A DNA stretch of 64,000 bases from Lunularia cruciata (taxonomy: Eukaryota; Streptophyta; Marchantiopsida; Lunulariales; Lunulariaceae): contig OX419758.1 of the NCBI GenBank assembly GCA_948567375.1, positions 14,079,001 to 14,143,000 of the forward strand. Direction: 5' to 3'. The notes beneath the pieces were generated by a model, which was not told where the DNA came from, did not search any database, and was given only the letters and a program-made list of their open reading frames with translations. Positions 1 to 11,975 of the stretch are shown here, piece by piece. Every line of letters starts with the position of its first letter. Position 1 is the first letter of the stretch. A program made the translations under genes and the position numbers.

Positions 1-2200
1 GAGGTAGTGCTCACTATTATGTCCTGTTTTGAAATTATATTTGCATCTTTTTTGGGAGATTCATAAACTTGTACTCTCATTTTTTATTTTGTGGAAAAAC
101 CTAAGAAATTTTTTTTGCTTGAGCATCAATCAAAGTTTTTAAAAGCAGAACATTTTCTCATTTTACTTTCTCTATAATTTTCATGTTTTACTCAACTCGT
201 TCTCAAATAATAAAGTTGTACACTTGAGTTCAATAACCTTTTAGGAGTTGAAAGTATTTTCCAAAATTTTATGATTATTTATGTATTTATCATCTACTTC
301 AGCTAATTTGCTATAATTTATTTAGAAAATAGTATGATGTGAATTTCTTGAATTAAAAATAAATTTTTTTGCATGATTGAAAGTCATAGTACTACAAATA
401 ATTATTCCCTTAGTGTAGTTATATCTTGAACATGAGAAATTTAAAAACTCTCATGGATACTGGAATCTAATAGAAATGTAACAGTTTATGAATGTATACA
501 TGAAAAATTTCATATATGTTAAATAGTACATCTCTAATTAATAAGTTTTTTATTGGAAGCCTTCATAGAATGATCAAGAATTGATCAAAGCTTCATATAT
601 GCTAAATGATGTAATTGTAAACTATAAAATCTCAAATAAATCTGAAATCTAATTTTTAACTAAAAGCTTGCAAAACTAAGCCTTTATACTTACTTAAACT
701 TGAATAAATACGAAAGATAGTACAATTTTTTTCTAAATAAAAGCAGCTATTTTTTTGGAGGTATCTACTAGTTAAGATTGATTGTTACTTTGTTTAAAAT
801 CTCTAATATGTTATTATATAACTTATCACAAAACAATAAAATTAAAAATTAAACGAATACATATTTTAACTAGTCATACCAAAAACATATACATATGCAA
901 ATGAAACTTTATAGATATGAAAAATTATAGTAATAAAATATTAAATTTTAAAATTACAATGAGTGGGATGACAAAGTATCAAATATTTTATTTGTGTTGG
1001 ATCTTTATGGAAGTAAAGATAATTTTTGATTCAATTCTTCTTTTTCTTTCTTTTCTAAAATCATCTCAAATAAATAATCATACTAGGTCATGATCAACTT
1101 TATTCTTCTCAATTAGGACTAAGTAGAGAAGTTGAATATACTCCTTATTAAATTTTAGACTAGCATTTGGATAAAGTTTATTACTTAAAAACTACCATTA
1201 GCTACATGCAGGTATTTAATCATATACGTTAAATATAAATTCTCTATTTCTTGTTTAATATGATGGTACTGAAGTACCATGCAGGCATATAACCATAGAC
1301 GTTGGAATATAAATGCACTATTTCTTGTTTAGTATGTTTGTTAATGAAGGGAAAGAAAGTGAGGCACCTGGATGAAGGTTCTACAGAGGGATTCGACTGG
1401 AAATAATATTTAAAGCAAGTATACATAAGACAGAAAATATTTGGAAAGAAAACTAAATCTTTTGATGATTTTTTATATTCTTTTGATGGAATTATAGTAA
1501 AGTATAGTTACATCAAAATCTTAGAAAAAAATTACTATAGAATCCAGTTTAGAGAGAATGCACTGTACAAAAATGCAAGAAAAGGTTTCAAGAACATAAG
1601 AGATAATGAATATGCGTATCTCAATATAAAATGAATATTATTAAACTAGAAGAAGTGAGATGTTGTTTTATCAGAACTAACATCTAATTCGACTAGTACA
1701 AGAATAGGTCTTGTCCAAACGAGAAAGATAACTATGATATCAAATAAAATCTATTTAAAGAAATATAAAAATATTTATATTAAAATGTAAAACATATAAT
1801 TGTTTTGAAGAATGGTTCTAAAATTAATGAATAAAAATAAGTGATATTACATTTCATTACCTGTTGCAATAGAGATGTGACGTTTTAATTTCTTACAATC
1901 TAATTTACCTTAAATTTTTTTAACATAATAAATGCTTACGTCCATATTACTTATTTTAGTTCAAATATGTGATTATTATTTAACTTATCCAGCATTTATT
2001 TTCTAAATTAATTGATATAATATGATAAACTTCATTTCATTAATATTGAATCATATTTTAACCATTTTCCCTCTACTTTTATATTTTGTTCATGATATTT
2101 ATATAAATCTACAATTAGTGCTGCTGAGAATGGAAAAGTTTGTCAGATGATATTATGATATCACATATATGTATAATTGTGAAGTATACGAGACTATCAA
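1..2200. other. AT-rich intergenic stretch, no gene seen
   Basis: This stretch is strongly A+T-rich on both strands, with only short chance reading frames and no recognisable protein motif, RNA gene or LTR. Apart from the small tandem repeat listed separately, nothing in it can be supported as a feature. It is ordinary non-coding plant DNA upstream of the OSB gene. Confidence 0.7.
1205..1340. repeat. Diverged tandem duplication, period about 74 bp
   Basis: Two adjacent units both contain a CAGG start, an 'ATAAAT' core and the string 'CTATTTCTTGTTTA'. One begins near 1209 and the next near 1283. The units differ by several substitutions and a small indel, so the duplication is not recent. No coding function is apparent. 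Confidence 0.6.
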
Positions 2201-2376
2201 CTCGGAGTCATTGATAGGATTTCAGAAGATTTCAGAAGATTTCAATTGGGTTTCAGAAGATAGGATGGAAAAACCCGTATATATCACTGGAAAAGATTCA
2301 GAAATATAAGTAAAAAGATAGATATTCTCCTTGGACCGAAAGAGGAGGAGAAAGCACCGTTCTCTAAAGCAAGCGT

Positions 2377-2758
2377 TCTCTCCCTTGTACGGCTTGATGG
2401 GGTCTTCCCATCCTTCATTTTTCCTACGCGGTCGCCTTTTTTTTCGTTCTAAAGCATACGTAAGAGTTATATGCTATTAGCTTCGATTTTTAGCATAATT
2501 ATAACTTGTTCATGACTAGAATGTTTATCCGAAATTGCTTTTTATATTTTTAACATATACATTCGATTACATTGTTTAGCGCAAACATTCTTGCTGTTTT
2601 GTCTTCTAACTTTGTCCATGAAGTTGTCGAGATAGACTGGCATTCATTACGTTGCATAAGTTAATCTAAGTGACATCCAACTCCCTAACCTATTTTGTCT
2701 CTCCCTTGTACGGCTTTATGGGGTCTTCCCTTCCTTCGTGTTTTCTTCTTGGTCGCCC
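2377..2758 (+). repeat. Direct repeat of about 60 bp, 321 bp apart, upstream of the OSB gene
   Basis: The segment starting TCTCTCCCTTGTACGGCTT occurs at 2377-2438 and again at 2698-2758. Both copies continue with GGGGTCTTCCC and a GGTCGCC motif. The second copy lies about 320 bp before the OSB start codon. It may be a duplicated leader or promoter segment, or the ends of an old short insertion; no clean target duplication or terminal motif decides this. Confidence 0.6.
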
Positions 2759-3079
2759 TTGTCACTCCTGGACAGCCTCCGGCGCTATCCTGCGGCCAGT
2801 CTGCCTGTATAGAACTGTAGTTCCGAACTTGGTCTTGAATGGAAGCTATTCCTCAGATAAAAGTAAACGTACTTGGACTGGGATTGGCCCTGCGAGGTCC
2901 CCTGCAGTAGGAACTTCTGAAAGCGTGAAGAGCAAGTGTGTAGGACAAAGGATTGCGCTACTGGGGGTTTAGGCAACGATTTTCTCGCGTGTGGCGCAAG
3001 GGTTTATGAGTTCGACAAAGAAAGCCTAGACCCTGCACCTTTTTTCTTGAAATTCTCGAGTTGAGCTTCAATAGAGGCT

Positions 3080-6019
3080 ATGGCGTCCATCGGGCGCTCG
3101 GCGGGCTTCTGCTGCAGTCGATGCTCTCCTGCAATTCACACTTGCAATAGTCCGTCTTTGTTCAGCTCTGCTGGTCGAGTCTGCGCTGCTCCTCAGAGGC
3201 AGACGAAGACAGTTTCCGGGTCAGGATTTGCACTATTTAAGGGTTTGAGTTTTAAGGTTGCCGCACAGCAGGGTATTAGTAGGAGTAAGGGGGTGAATTC
3301 GTTTCCTTCGAAATTTCCGTTGTCGAAGGTGGCCTTCAACTTGCTTTCACCGGCTGCACGAGCTTATTATTCGGAATCAGGGTTTCAATATGGTCGGACT
3401 GGTTCACCCGTGGAGCAGTACGGGCAGGCTGAGCAGGATGGAGATCAGTTTCCAAGGCCGCCTCTGATTCCGTGGGAGAAGGACTTGGCAAATGCTGTGC
3501 AGCTGATTGGGAACGTGGGGAAAGATTTAGATATTAAGTACTTGGACACCGGGAAGATTGTGGCAAAGTCATCCCTCGCCGTGAAGAAGTCAGCACAAAA
3601 GAACGAAGAGCCTAGCTGGTAGTACGTCCATTTGAGATGCTTGGAGAACTCTAGAAATTAATGTCAACTTGGAATGGGGTTTCACTCGTGCGTGCGTTAC
3701 TCAAGAGATAGTTCTGGGGAATCGAGATTGATGCAGAGAGGTCTCCATTTGTTCTTGGTAGGATTTTTGATAAATAAGAATTGTGGAACGGTAGTGAGGC
3801 CGCTAATGCGGAATCTCCTCCTTCTGGGTTGAGGAGTGACTTTCTTTGGGCTCTGAGCTACTTCCACCTTATGAATATCACCCGATTATTACGCTTTTGA
3901 AATTTAAATTCGCAGGGGAAGTAATTTGGTCTTTCTTGAAACCAAGGGAATGCATGCGTCAAAACTGTAATTTTAACTTGGAAAAGGGCAGCCGGTACTC
4001 TTGCCTAGGTTGGGTTTATGATCTGCAATCTGGTTGCGAGAACACTGTTTCAGTAAACCTGAAGGACGTACTTTTCCCGCACTGATGCATTGTTTGTCTA
4101 CTGTACAGGTTTGAATTGGAGTTCTGGGATGAATTGGCTGAAATTGCTGCGCATCATGTGAAAAAAGGAGATCAGATTTTTGTCACTGGAAGGATTATTG
4201 TTGATAGAGTTGCAGGAGCTGAAGGCACCTACACCAGAGTTAAGGTAGATCTGCTACAACTTGTTCACTTCCTCATGAATTCTACTAAATTTCGAAAGAT
4301 TTGAAGGAGATGAAATTATTCATGGTTGACAGAGTAGCGACTGCATCACTGTTCCGATCTTGAATCCTACACTGCCGATGTGCTTCAACTTGTTCATGTC
4401 CTTGTTTTTGTAGGTCTCTGTAAGCAATTTATGTTTCGTGGAACCTTTTAGCGGTCAAAGGCGAGCCTATGTTCAGCCCAACACTTCCTCGAATGATGGC
4501 TTTGTAGATAGAGGTGACAACAGCTGGCCGCGAGACACACCATCTGTAGCGCCACCTCAACAAAGTTGGAACACTCAACCTCAGTCAGCACAGGCCGCCT
4601 CTCCTGCTACAGGTGCGTGATTGAGTATTCCTTCCAACAGCAGACCAGACGTGCCAGCCTACGAATGTGGCCATGAACATTCCCCTTGATCTTAACAGCT
4701 TTACCAAGAAACTTTATGAGCATAACACCGTCAACATCATAAGCTGTACATTTGTTTGTGATTCTCGGGATGGACTTTAAGAGATTTGGCAAGTAAAAAC
4801 TCCACTTACTAGATGGCTTTGGAGGGAAGTCGAGGAACCGTAGATTGTCCAGATAAAAAACTTACGAGCTAAGTACCTTCGATTTACTAAGCTCAACATC
4901 TATTTTTGATAATCGGAATGGACTTTGAGAGATTTGGCGAGTCAAACACCCACCTCACCTTTTTACAGATGGCTGCTCCGAAATGGAGTCGAGGAAGCCT
5001 AGATTTTCGAGATGACGTATTGTATGCGCGCTTTTCTTCGTTAGTCGGTTGCTTTGTTTAACAGTTGGGCCCAGTTTATCATTTAAAAGTAGAGCTAGTA
5101 AGCAAAGTACGTAATAGTGGGAACTTTTCCGCTTTGCCTAGGGGTGTGTTTCTGAGATCTGTCTTCAGGAGTGCTAGTGTCAGTACTATCGGATCCTTTC
5201 TTTCACCAGGTGGTGGACCCAGTGGTCGTAATTATCTTAGAGAATGAAAACGATAGAAGACTAAATCTCCATCATCCATTTGGCTCGCAGGCACTACGGT
5301 AAAAGGTTCTTACGAAGAAGAATCCCTACTGACAGAGAAACGGTGGCAAGCATTTTTTGCGGATCCATCGCAATGGTGGGACAATCGAATCAATAAGGTC
5401 AGTGCGCAATTACCACAACTGCAATTTCGAGATGAGGCATCAATGAATTTGTGAGGTCAGGATGTAGTGAAGCAAAGTTATGTTCGATACCGTGAGTGGA
5501 ATTGTTCGTTAGTTTTATCATCCTTGTTTCGACTCGAATGGTCGGATTTACTTAGAGAGTGCCGACCTTGCACGTAAGGAAGAAATCATTAACCATCTGA
5601 GTTAAAACCATTAACCATTAAGAAATCATTAACCATCTGAGTTAAAAGAAACTGGTGAAACCAGTTTTGAGAGGTTTCTTGGGAGTCTCTTATCCTTTCT
5701 TGGTTTGTTGGACTTTCAAAGCCTGAAGTGTCTCCGCTTCCAGTTTCTGGGTAAGAAGGATGTCGCTCTCTGACTTTTTGCTGATTTTTATAGTTATTAT
5801 ACTGATTTTGGAGTGGTATTTCAGAAAAATCCCAAGGCACCTGACTTCAAGCACAAAAGCACTCAAGAAGTTCTATGGTTGAACAGTTGGAACAATCCCC
5901 CATGGGTGGCTGCACAAGTTGCAGCTTGGGAAGAGAAACAGGCACGAACGGGTGAAGTTACTGGACAGCGGTCGAATAAGAACAACCTATCTTCTTTCAA
6001 GGATTCGGACTTCATATGA
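3080..6019 (+). CDS. OSB: Organellar single-stranded DNA-binding protein, OSB family (five coding exons)
   Basis: Coding exons read as 3080-3618, 4109-4244, 4414-4612, 5291-5397 and 5825-6019. All introns are GT-AG and the frame stays open for 391 codons to a TGA. Residues 1-98 lack acidic residues and are rich in Ser, Arg and Ala, like a mitochondrial or plastid presequence. Residues about 129-245 form the OB-fold (IPWEKDLANAVQLIGNVGKD, SSLAVKKS, FWDELAEIAAHHVKKGDQIF, SVSNLCFVE). Residues about 310-357 carry the plant OSB 'PDF' motif (RWQAFF, WWDNR, PDFKHK, WLNSWNNPPWV), with Pro-Asp-Phe at 333-335 just after the exon 4-5 junction. Arabidopsis OSB proteins bind organellar ssDNA and restrain recombination of mitochondrial DNA; the same role here is by homology. 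The start is the first Met of the presequence-like exon. No inactivating change is visible, although the gene borders a retrotransposon cluster. Which OSB paralogue this is cannot be told. Confidence 0.9.
4755..5015 (+). repeat. Diverged tandem duplication in OSB intron 3, period about 148 bp
   Basis: Both units contain GGA(A)TGGACTTT, AGAGATTTGGC and a downstream GTCGAGGAA(C/G)C block. One is centred near 4769 and the other near 4915. The repeat lies wholly in intron 3, so the reading frame is unaffected. Confidence 0.6.
5579..5650 (+). repeat. 40-bp tandem duplication in OSB intron 4
   Basis: AAGAAATCATTAACCATCTG occurs at about 5579 and about 5619 with an identical continuation (AGTTAAAA). 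The copies are nearly identical, so the duplication is recent compared with the intron 3 repeat. Confidence 0.75.
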
Positions 6020-8029
6020 AATAGACCTCTCGATCCTTCCAATTTGCGTTGCGGTTTGTCAACCTTCCTTGGTCATGTCCATCCACAAGAAAGTACTTGT
6101 ATTTTTGTAGTACGCTCACTTATAATGCCGGGGTAGACAAGCATAGGAAGCTCGCAGCTCAAATGTGTGCTGCGTAGAATTGGTGATGTACATAAAGATA
6201 AAGTTATGTTGAGCGCAAAAGTTTAGGAAAAATCGATCATTGTAACTGGTAGAAGTTGTAGCTATTTGCAGTTATTATTCCAAATTGTACTTCAGTATTG
6301 GCAATTAGTATCGGAAGTTTTTGCAAAGATTCTTGCCATACATTCTCTATCTGTGCATGATCATGGTCCTCATTTGGAGTTTAGCGCCAGTTAGCAGCCT
6401 AATAGACATATCATCACCTCGTCATCAGATAGTTAATCTCAGGTCTCTTTAATAGCATGTGTTTTTGTCTTTTTATATGACTAGGATTTGTTACTCTAAT
6501 CCACGTGGCTGATCACCTAATCACAAAGAGAATCCAAGGCTCTCTTTCTCTTCGAACCTCCTCCTTCCATCTCCCTCTCTTCTTTCGTTTTCCATTAGGT
6601 TTCTGTCTCATTTTCATCTCTTAGCTTCCGATGTGTGTTTTCTAATGCCTGTGTCGATTTCATCTGATTTCTTTGTTTTTGCTTCACTAATCTTGGTTGG
6701 CTTTCAGGTCTTCACCAGGTATGTATCGTTCTCTTCCAGATTTCTTCTTCTGCTCATCTGACATTGCAGACTTTATATAATTTTCAACGATCTTTTCTCA
6801 CTTTTTCTCTCATTTTGATCACTGACTTATGAGTGACACCTTAGGAAGCAACCGAGGTTGCCTTGGCACTCATTAGCTTTCGAAGAGAAATTCAGTTCGA
6901 GGAGTACTGACAATACCGACAGTACTCAGCTATTTCGGCACTACATTTGGCACTGGTGAAGTTGGACGGACTTTCAAGGAGGCTCTCTATGGCCACCTTC
7001 TGCTTCCTCTGCCCTGGCTATTTCAGTGTATCAGGACTCATGGGTCCATAGTGCATGCAGTGATGTACTCTATCCAGTCCCCTAATGCCATACTCTAATT
7101 TACTTCCCCAACCGGGGAAGCAAAGCAGAGTGGAAATCCTTCTAAGAAGGATTTCCTCTACTTTTTCATACCCAATATCCCGGGTTTGGTTTCAATCAAG
7201 TAGTTCTCCATTAATTCAGTTTGGTTTTCAATTGTTTCACATTTGCTTATTTCGAGATTTCTTGATATGAGAAGATTCTTCGTTTCCTCAGTACACATTG
7301 GTGCACGGGTTCTCTACATGCAGTTATATATGAGCGTTACTAGACAATGCATGCTTTTTATGACCTAGATTTCATCTACTATTCGCATGATTCTTAGCCA
7401 GTTCTGCTTTCATTTTATTGCCATTTCATGTAGATTTCATTTGCATCACCCGTTCTTCGAGCGGCTTCTGTCCCCGTAACTCCAATATCATCACCTCCAA
7501 ACGTTATCGTTCATATGCGTTGAATATATGTTAACGTTAGAAGACTCCAAAGTTAAAAACGATACATATTATCTCTTAATTAATCAAAGATACTGTTTTC
7601 TACGCGGTCTCCCTTTTCTCTTCATTAAATAAAGAGAACTAAGAGCTTGTGTCACTTCTCTCTTAGTTAAATTTCTTCAAAAAATTTATATTCTCATCAG
7701 ATTTTGGTATAAAATTTATTGAAATTAGAGTAGAATTTTTGAAATCTGTTATCTTTAGATACGTAATACTTAATTTTGACACATATAAAATATAAATCTG
7801 GTTATTGTGGGGGTTACTCATTTAGATCAAAAGATGGCGCATCACCTTACTTTTAAGAAACTTATGTAAAGTATAATACAAATTGTAGATTTGAATAAAA
7901 TAGAGAATGGTGAGAACTAATGTTTAAAGAATGTTATTTGCATTTATGGATCTCTCCAATTTGTAAACTAAAGAGTTTTGAAGTCTTTGGGTAAATTTTT
8001 ATAATGTTTATATACATTATTATGCAACA
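6020..8029. other. Region downstream of OSB, no gene supported
   Basis: The beginning should contain the OSB 3' UTR. 6538-6740 is pyrimidine-rich, with runs such as CTTTCTCTTCG and CTCCTCCTTCC and a possible intron-like GGTATG, resembling a plant 5' UTR. The following kilobase has no reading frame that continues from it and no recognisable domain. It could be a relic of a host gene. The last 500 bp is AT-rich. Confidence 0.5.
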
Positions 8030-8184
8030 TATACCAACTCTAAAGGGTTACAACTGCACTCTAGCGTGTAGATAGATATGTCATATGCTCTGTGGTGAAC
8101 AAAGATCAAGAAGCAGCGGGGTAGTATGCACCCCTTAGCCCCATTTTTGCAATTTATTCGATATGAGGAGTGAACTAGCAAAAG

Positions 8185-8757
8185 TATTAAGTTCATTGAG
8201 TACATAGCCATTACACTTGAGGAACCACCATGAGGGGAGGGTTAAACATATGCCATCCTTTTGAACAACTATCACATTCTAACATAGTAATAGTTTCATT
8301 ACTAGAGCTACATAACAAATATTGCAAGCATAGATATACAACTACCAAGCTTGGGTCCATCATGCCATCAATATTTAGGAGATTACATGTCACACAACTG
8401 TGCACATGACTCTTCCAAACACACATAATGTCCTTCCAAAATGAGGCTTCTAGAAGGTAAACTTTACACACTTGCAAGATAGTGCATTATGTAGTCACAC
8501 CAAGAATAATCAGTATAGTCTACAATAGATATACATAATCATCCATTGAAATTGACAGATCGAGGTCTATAACCTTCTCCTCGAATAGTGGCATCATGTA
8601 AGTATCCCTATGTTGAGAAATCACTAAGTTCTAGAAGATCATCGGCATCGCAATCCAAAAGATCTATACTTGTTGAGAACATGCATTCACCCATATATCT
8701 AACTTATCTAAGTCCAAATGTATCATAGAATCACGATGGATAGTTGTAAGTACATCT
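8185..8757 (-). pseudogene. M2 integrase C-terminus with PHD finger (decayed)
   Basis: A minus-strand frame at 8211-8477 reads NIDGMMDPSL, LLCSSSNETITMLECDSC, then SKGWHMFNPPLMVVPQ. It preserves the CX2C pairs and Trp-His of the PHD finger seen in M1 (the M1 Cys after His is Asn-like here). After the Gln the frame meets TAA and then reads Trp-Leu-Cys. This shows that the Trp codon, which is TAG in M1, was originally present. Upstream integrase sequence to 8757 is recognisable only by nucleotide similarity to M1. Confidence 0.7.
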
Positions 8758-9011
8758 TGTTAGATTATAGCATCTTGAATTCATTTGATTATTTTACTTT
8801 ACTCATACGAGATTTAGATTAGTATGATCTAAAGATCTGGACTAGCATTTATCCTAGTCAGACATATCTATTCATGTTGAATAAAAGTCCTATATCTATA
8901 GCTAATGTTGGCTTCTGATTCTACCTTTTCTAACAAGAGAGTATATTATACTATTCTGTAAAATCAATGTAGTGACATTGAACTCTCTCTTCTTGACTAA
9001 TAATTCTCACA
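8758..9011 (+). repeat. Copia2 5' LTR
   Basis: A TG...CA-bounded 254-bp segment, followed by the primer-binding site at 9012. The last 80 bp align with 14203-14285. About 24 bp covering the LTR end and primer site (ATTCTCACATGGTATCA) are duplicated directly downstream at about 9026. Confidence 0.8.
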
Positions 9012-9432
9012 TGGTATCAAAGCCGATTCTCACATGGTATCACATGGAAACTTTATAGTTAGTTTTTGATTCCTCATTGTCTCAGATTTATAGAAGGATA
9101 GGAGAGGATGCTTTTATACTCTCTAAAAGTCTGTAGACTAAAAATGTTGGAGAGAAATTCTCCAAAATTCAATTGCTTGGCCCAAGATTCTGAACCCAAA
9201 ATTGGGACGTTCCAATAGTAATTTCAAGGGAGTAATTCTCCCCCAAAAATTGCTAGGAGAAAAAATCTTAACCTGAAAATTTTATACATTCATAGTACAA
9301 TGACCTACACAACTATATCTACCCAATTTTTCATTCCTAGTAGAACGACCTACATAACTACATCTACTCAATTTATCCATAATATGATAATTATTAATAA
9401 TTATGATCTATGCATATCTACCTTAATTTGCC

Positions 9433-9650
9433 TATATATGTAGCGTGACACTTATGGATGATTTATAGTGACCCATTATTTGAATTAAAATTTAAGATAA
9501 TCTATGCTAATTAAATCAAAGTACTTTTGAATATGCCATATATGTAGCGTGACACTTATCGGTGATTTATGGTGATCCATTATTTGAATTACAATTTAAG
9601 ATAATCTATGCCAATTCAATCAAAGTACTAGTGAATATGCCATAGTCATT
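9433..9650 (+). repeat. 104-bp tandem duplication in the Copia2 leader
   Basis: TATGTAGCGTGACACTTAT occurs at 9437 and 9541, with the following ~90 bp also repeated (GATTTAT, TTATTTGAATTA, AATCTATGC). It lies in the untranslated leader between the primer site and gag. Confidence 0.8.
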
Positions 9651-10199
9651 GACTGAAATATCTGAACTATCTCGACCCAACCCAAGAATGTTTTGGAATT
9701 CAAGTGTCAATTGTCAATTTACCCAACACAAAGTACCTTTAGCACTTTGATAAATAAAAGTATTTTTGTATCTCCTTGACCCAAAGACATGACTTGACCT
9801 AAATTTAGGACCGCCATTACCCAACATGAAGCTATATCAATTGTTCACCTATTTCCCATTGATGTTTAGATCCAAGGCCTTGAGGGTTAAATCAAGAATT
9901 ATTTTGTTTTATTCAACATCTATTATGATTCTAAGGCAAACTACTATGTTAAAGGTTAAAGATATCCCAAAATTTAACGTGACATATTCTTTCATTTGGA
10001 AATTATGTATGAGCTTGTTCTTCAAGCTATAGGTCTGATGGGGATAGTCAATGGTACTCAACACTATCTAACTTAACTTGTTGTTGATCACACACATGCT
10101 GGTCAAACAATTACTACAATTCCCATTTTGCCATATTAATAGGCCTGGTAGCATTGTTGATTGGGGCACAAGTAATGCTTTTGCATTATCCTTTATTAT

Positions 10200-11040
10200 G
10201 AATTGACTTGATGATAGTCAGATTCATCCCAATTAGCTTTTGACGCTTTGATTATTTTTGAGCAATTACATGAAGCTCAAGATGATGTCACGAGAGTGTA
10301 TATGGAAGATGAACTTAAGATGCTAAAAATGAAGGAAGGTGAAAATGCTACTAAACACTTGTATCAGTTCACAAATTTTGTTGACCAATTACAAGAGTAC
10401 AAACTTCTAACAAAAATCAAATGCTTACTATGATGCACAACATGCCAATCAATTTTGGAACCTTTTGACATCATTGTGCGGTCAACATAATTTGACCTTG
10501 CAAAAGTTAGTAACATATCTCCTTAAGGAGGAGAAAATGTTAAGATTTAGATGTTTGAGCACACAAATGCATTGTATACTTCTAAGGGAAATTTCCCTTT
10601 CAGAAACAAGTCTAATGTTAGGAACCAAACAAATTGGAATTTCTACAAAGGCAAAAATAGATCATTTAGTACTTCAGCTCCTTCACCATCTTCATAAGCA
10701 CATTATACAACTAATCAGCAAAATCCCAACAAAAAGATGAGTGTTTCTATTGCCATCGTACTGAACATATCCCTTTAAGGAATGCAAAAAATGATTTGCT
10801 TATGAATCTGTAGCAACTTCACAAAGATCAAAAGGTCAAGCAAACTCTATTGCTTATTTATATGGTTCTTGCTTACAATATTATATCTTTTTCAAGCCAA
10901 TATAAGTCTTGGTATCTAGATTTTGGAGCTACCCACAACGTGACTCACTCAAAAGATAATTTTCTTACTTATCAACCTTATGCCATATCCAAAAAAAGTA
11001 TATCTTGGTGATAAATCCACCCAAGACATCATCAATTTAG
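10200..11040 (+). pseudogene. Copia2 gag and protease remnant
   Basis: A plus-strand frame at 10248 reads like a copia gag helix segment (EDELKMLKMKEGENATKHLY, then FTNFVDQL). Near 10910-10960 the protease motif reads WYLDFGATHNVTHS, with Phe where the catalytic Asp-Ser/Thr-Gly triad normally has Ser or Thr. Several stops and frame changes separate the pieces, so no product is expected. Confidence 0.7.
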
Positions 11041-11469
11041 GTTGAGTGATTCTTTTGCCTTCCCTACGGTGATTCAAAATTTTTGAAGAATGTTTCACAC
11101 ATCCCAAGCTTTCAGAGAAATTTTTTTCTCCATCAAGAAGTTAGATCTTGTGGGAGTAATTGCATCCACGAGTTAACAACATTGTATTTTACATGATACA
11201 CAAGGTAATTTAGTTGCCAAATGTCCCTTGACAATAGATTTATATAAACTTGGAGTTACAAATGTTCCTTCTTGAATCAAAACATCTCCTATTGTCCATA
11301 ATCCATCTGATTTATGGTACAATTGATTGGGTCATATTGGCTCTTATCTACTTCATCAGCTTTTCTCAAAAGACTTGGTTGCAAATGTTCCAAGTTTCAC
11401 AAAAAAAAAACTCCCTCCTCACTATACTGCTTGTTTATATGGTTCAGTAGATAATGGTTGTTGGGATTG

Positions 11470-11975
11470 CTTGCCTCCTATATAGGAGGTATTTGGGGAG
11501 ATAAAGCTTTGCTAGTGCAGCGGTTCTGGACATAGTTTGCTATGATAATTGCTTCTCTTCAATAAGTCTTTGGTAAATTTGACTCATATAACATGCAAAG
11601 AACTGCATTGATGGGTATGCAATTTTTGCATTCTAACACTCCGTTCTGTGGGGGAGTATAAGGTACCAAAAACTGCTGCTGTATTCCTCTAGAAGAACAA
11701 TAGAGGTTTAAGGAAACACTCTTGTATTCTCTAACATTATCACATCTCAACATTTTTATCCTTGAGGGAAAATGATTTGTTGCAACACTCATATAATATT
11801 GTGTAAAATGGATTAATGCTTCTTGTTTGTTTTGCATGGGTACAAAAAAAATCAAGATAAATCATTGATAAATGAAATAATATATTGGTACACTGAATAT
11901 CTAGGAAGAGATATTGGACTACATATATCTGAATGAACAAAACCAAGTAATTTCTTGGCTCAAAATCACATCAAA
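11470..11975 (-). pseudogene. Inverted integrase core of Copia2
   Basis: The minus strand reads, in order: a VHSDICSPIS-like start, PMQNKQEALIHF, LRCDNVREYKS (second catalytic Asp), YTPPQNGVLECKN (region of the catalytic Glu) and the KTY...REAIIIANYVQNRC region. In a plus-strand copia element this module should be on the plus strand. The sequence around 'AACTATGTCCA' is present at both ends in opposite orientation (about 11540 and 11974). The inversion therefore carries a short inverted duplication, or the segment came from another copy. Confidence 0.75.

Noticed and set aside
2670-2972. A 100-codon plus-strand frame upstream of OSB
   Set aside because: Its translation lacks any known motif, it overlaps the direct repeat, and it is better explained as leader or promoter sequence.
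6538-7500. A possible second host gene (pyrimidine-rich leader-like start, intron-like GGTATG, short frames)
   Set aside because: No frame continues across plausible splice sites and no domain is recognisable, so it is listed only as an unassigned stretch.
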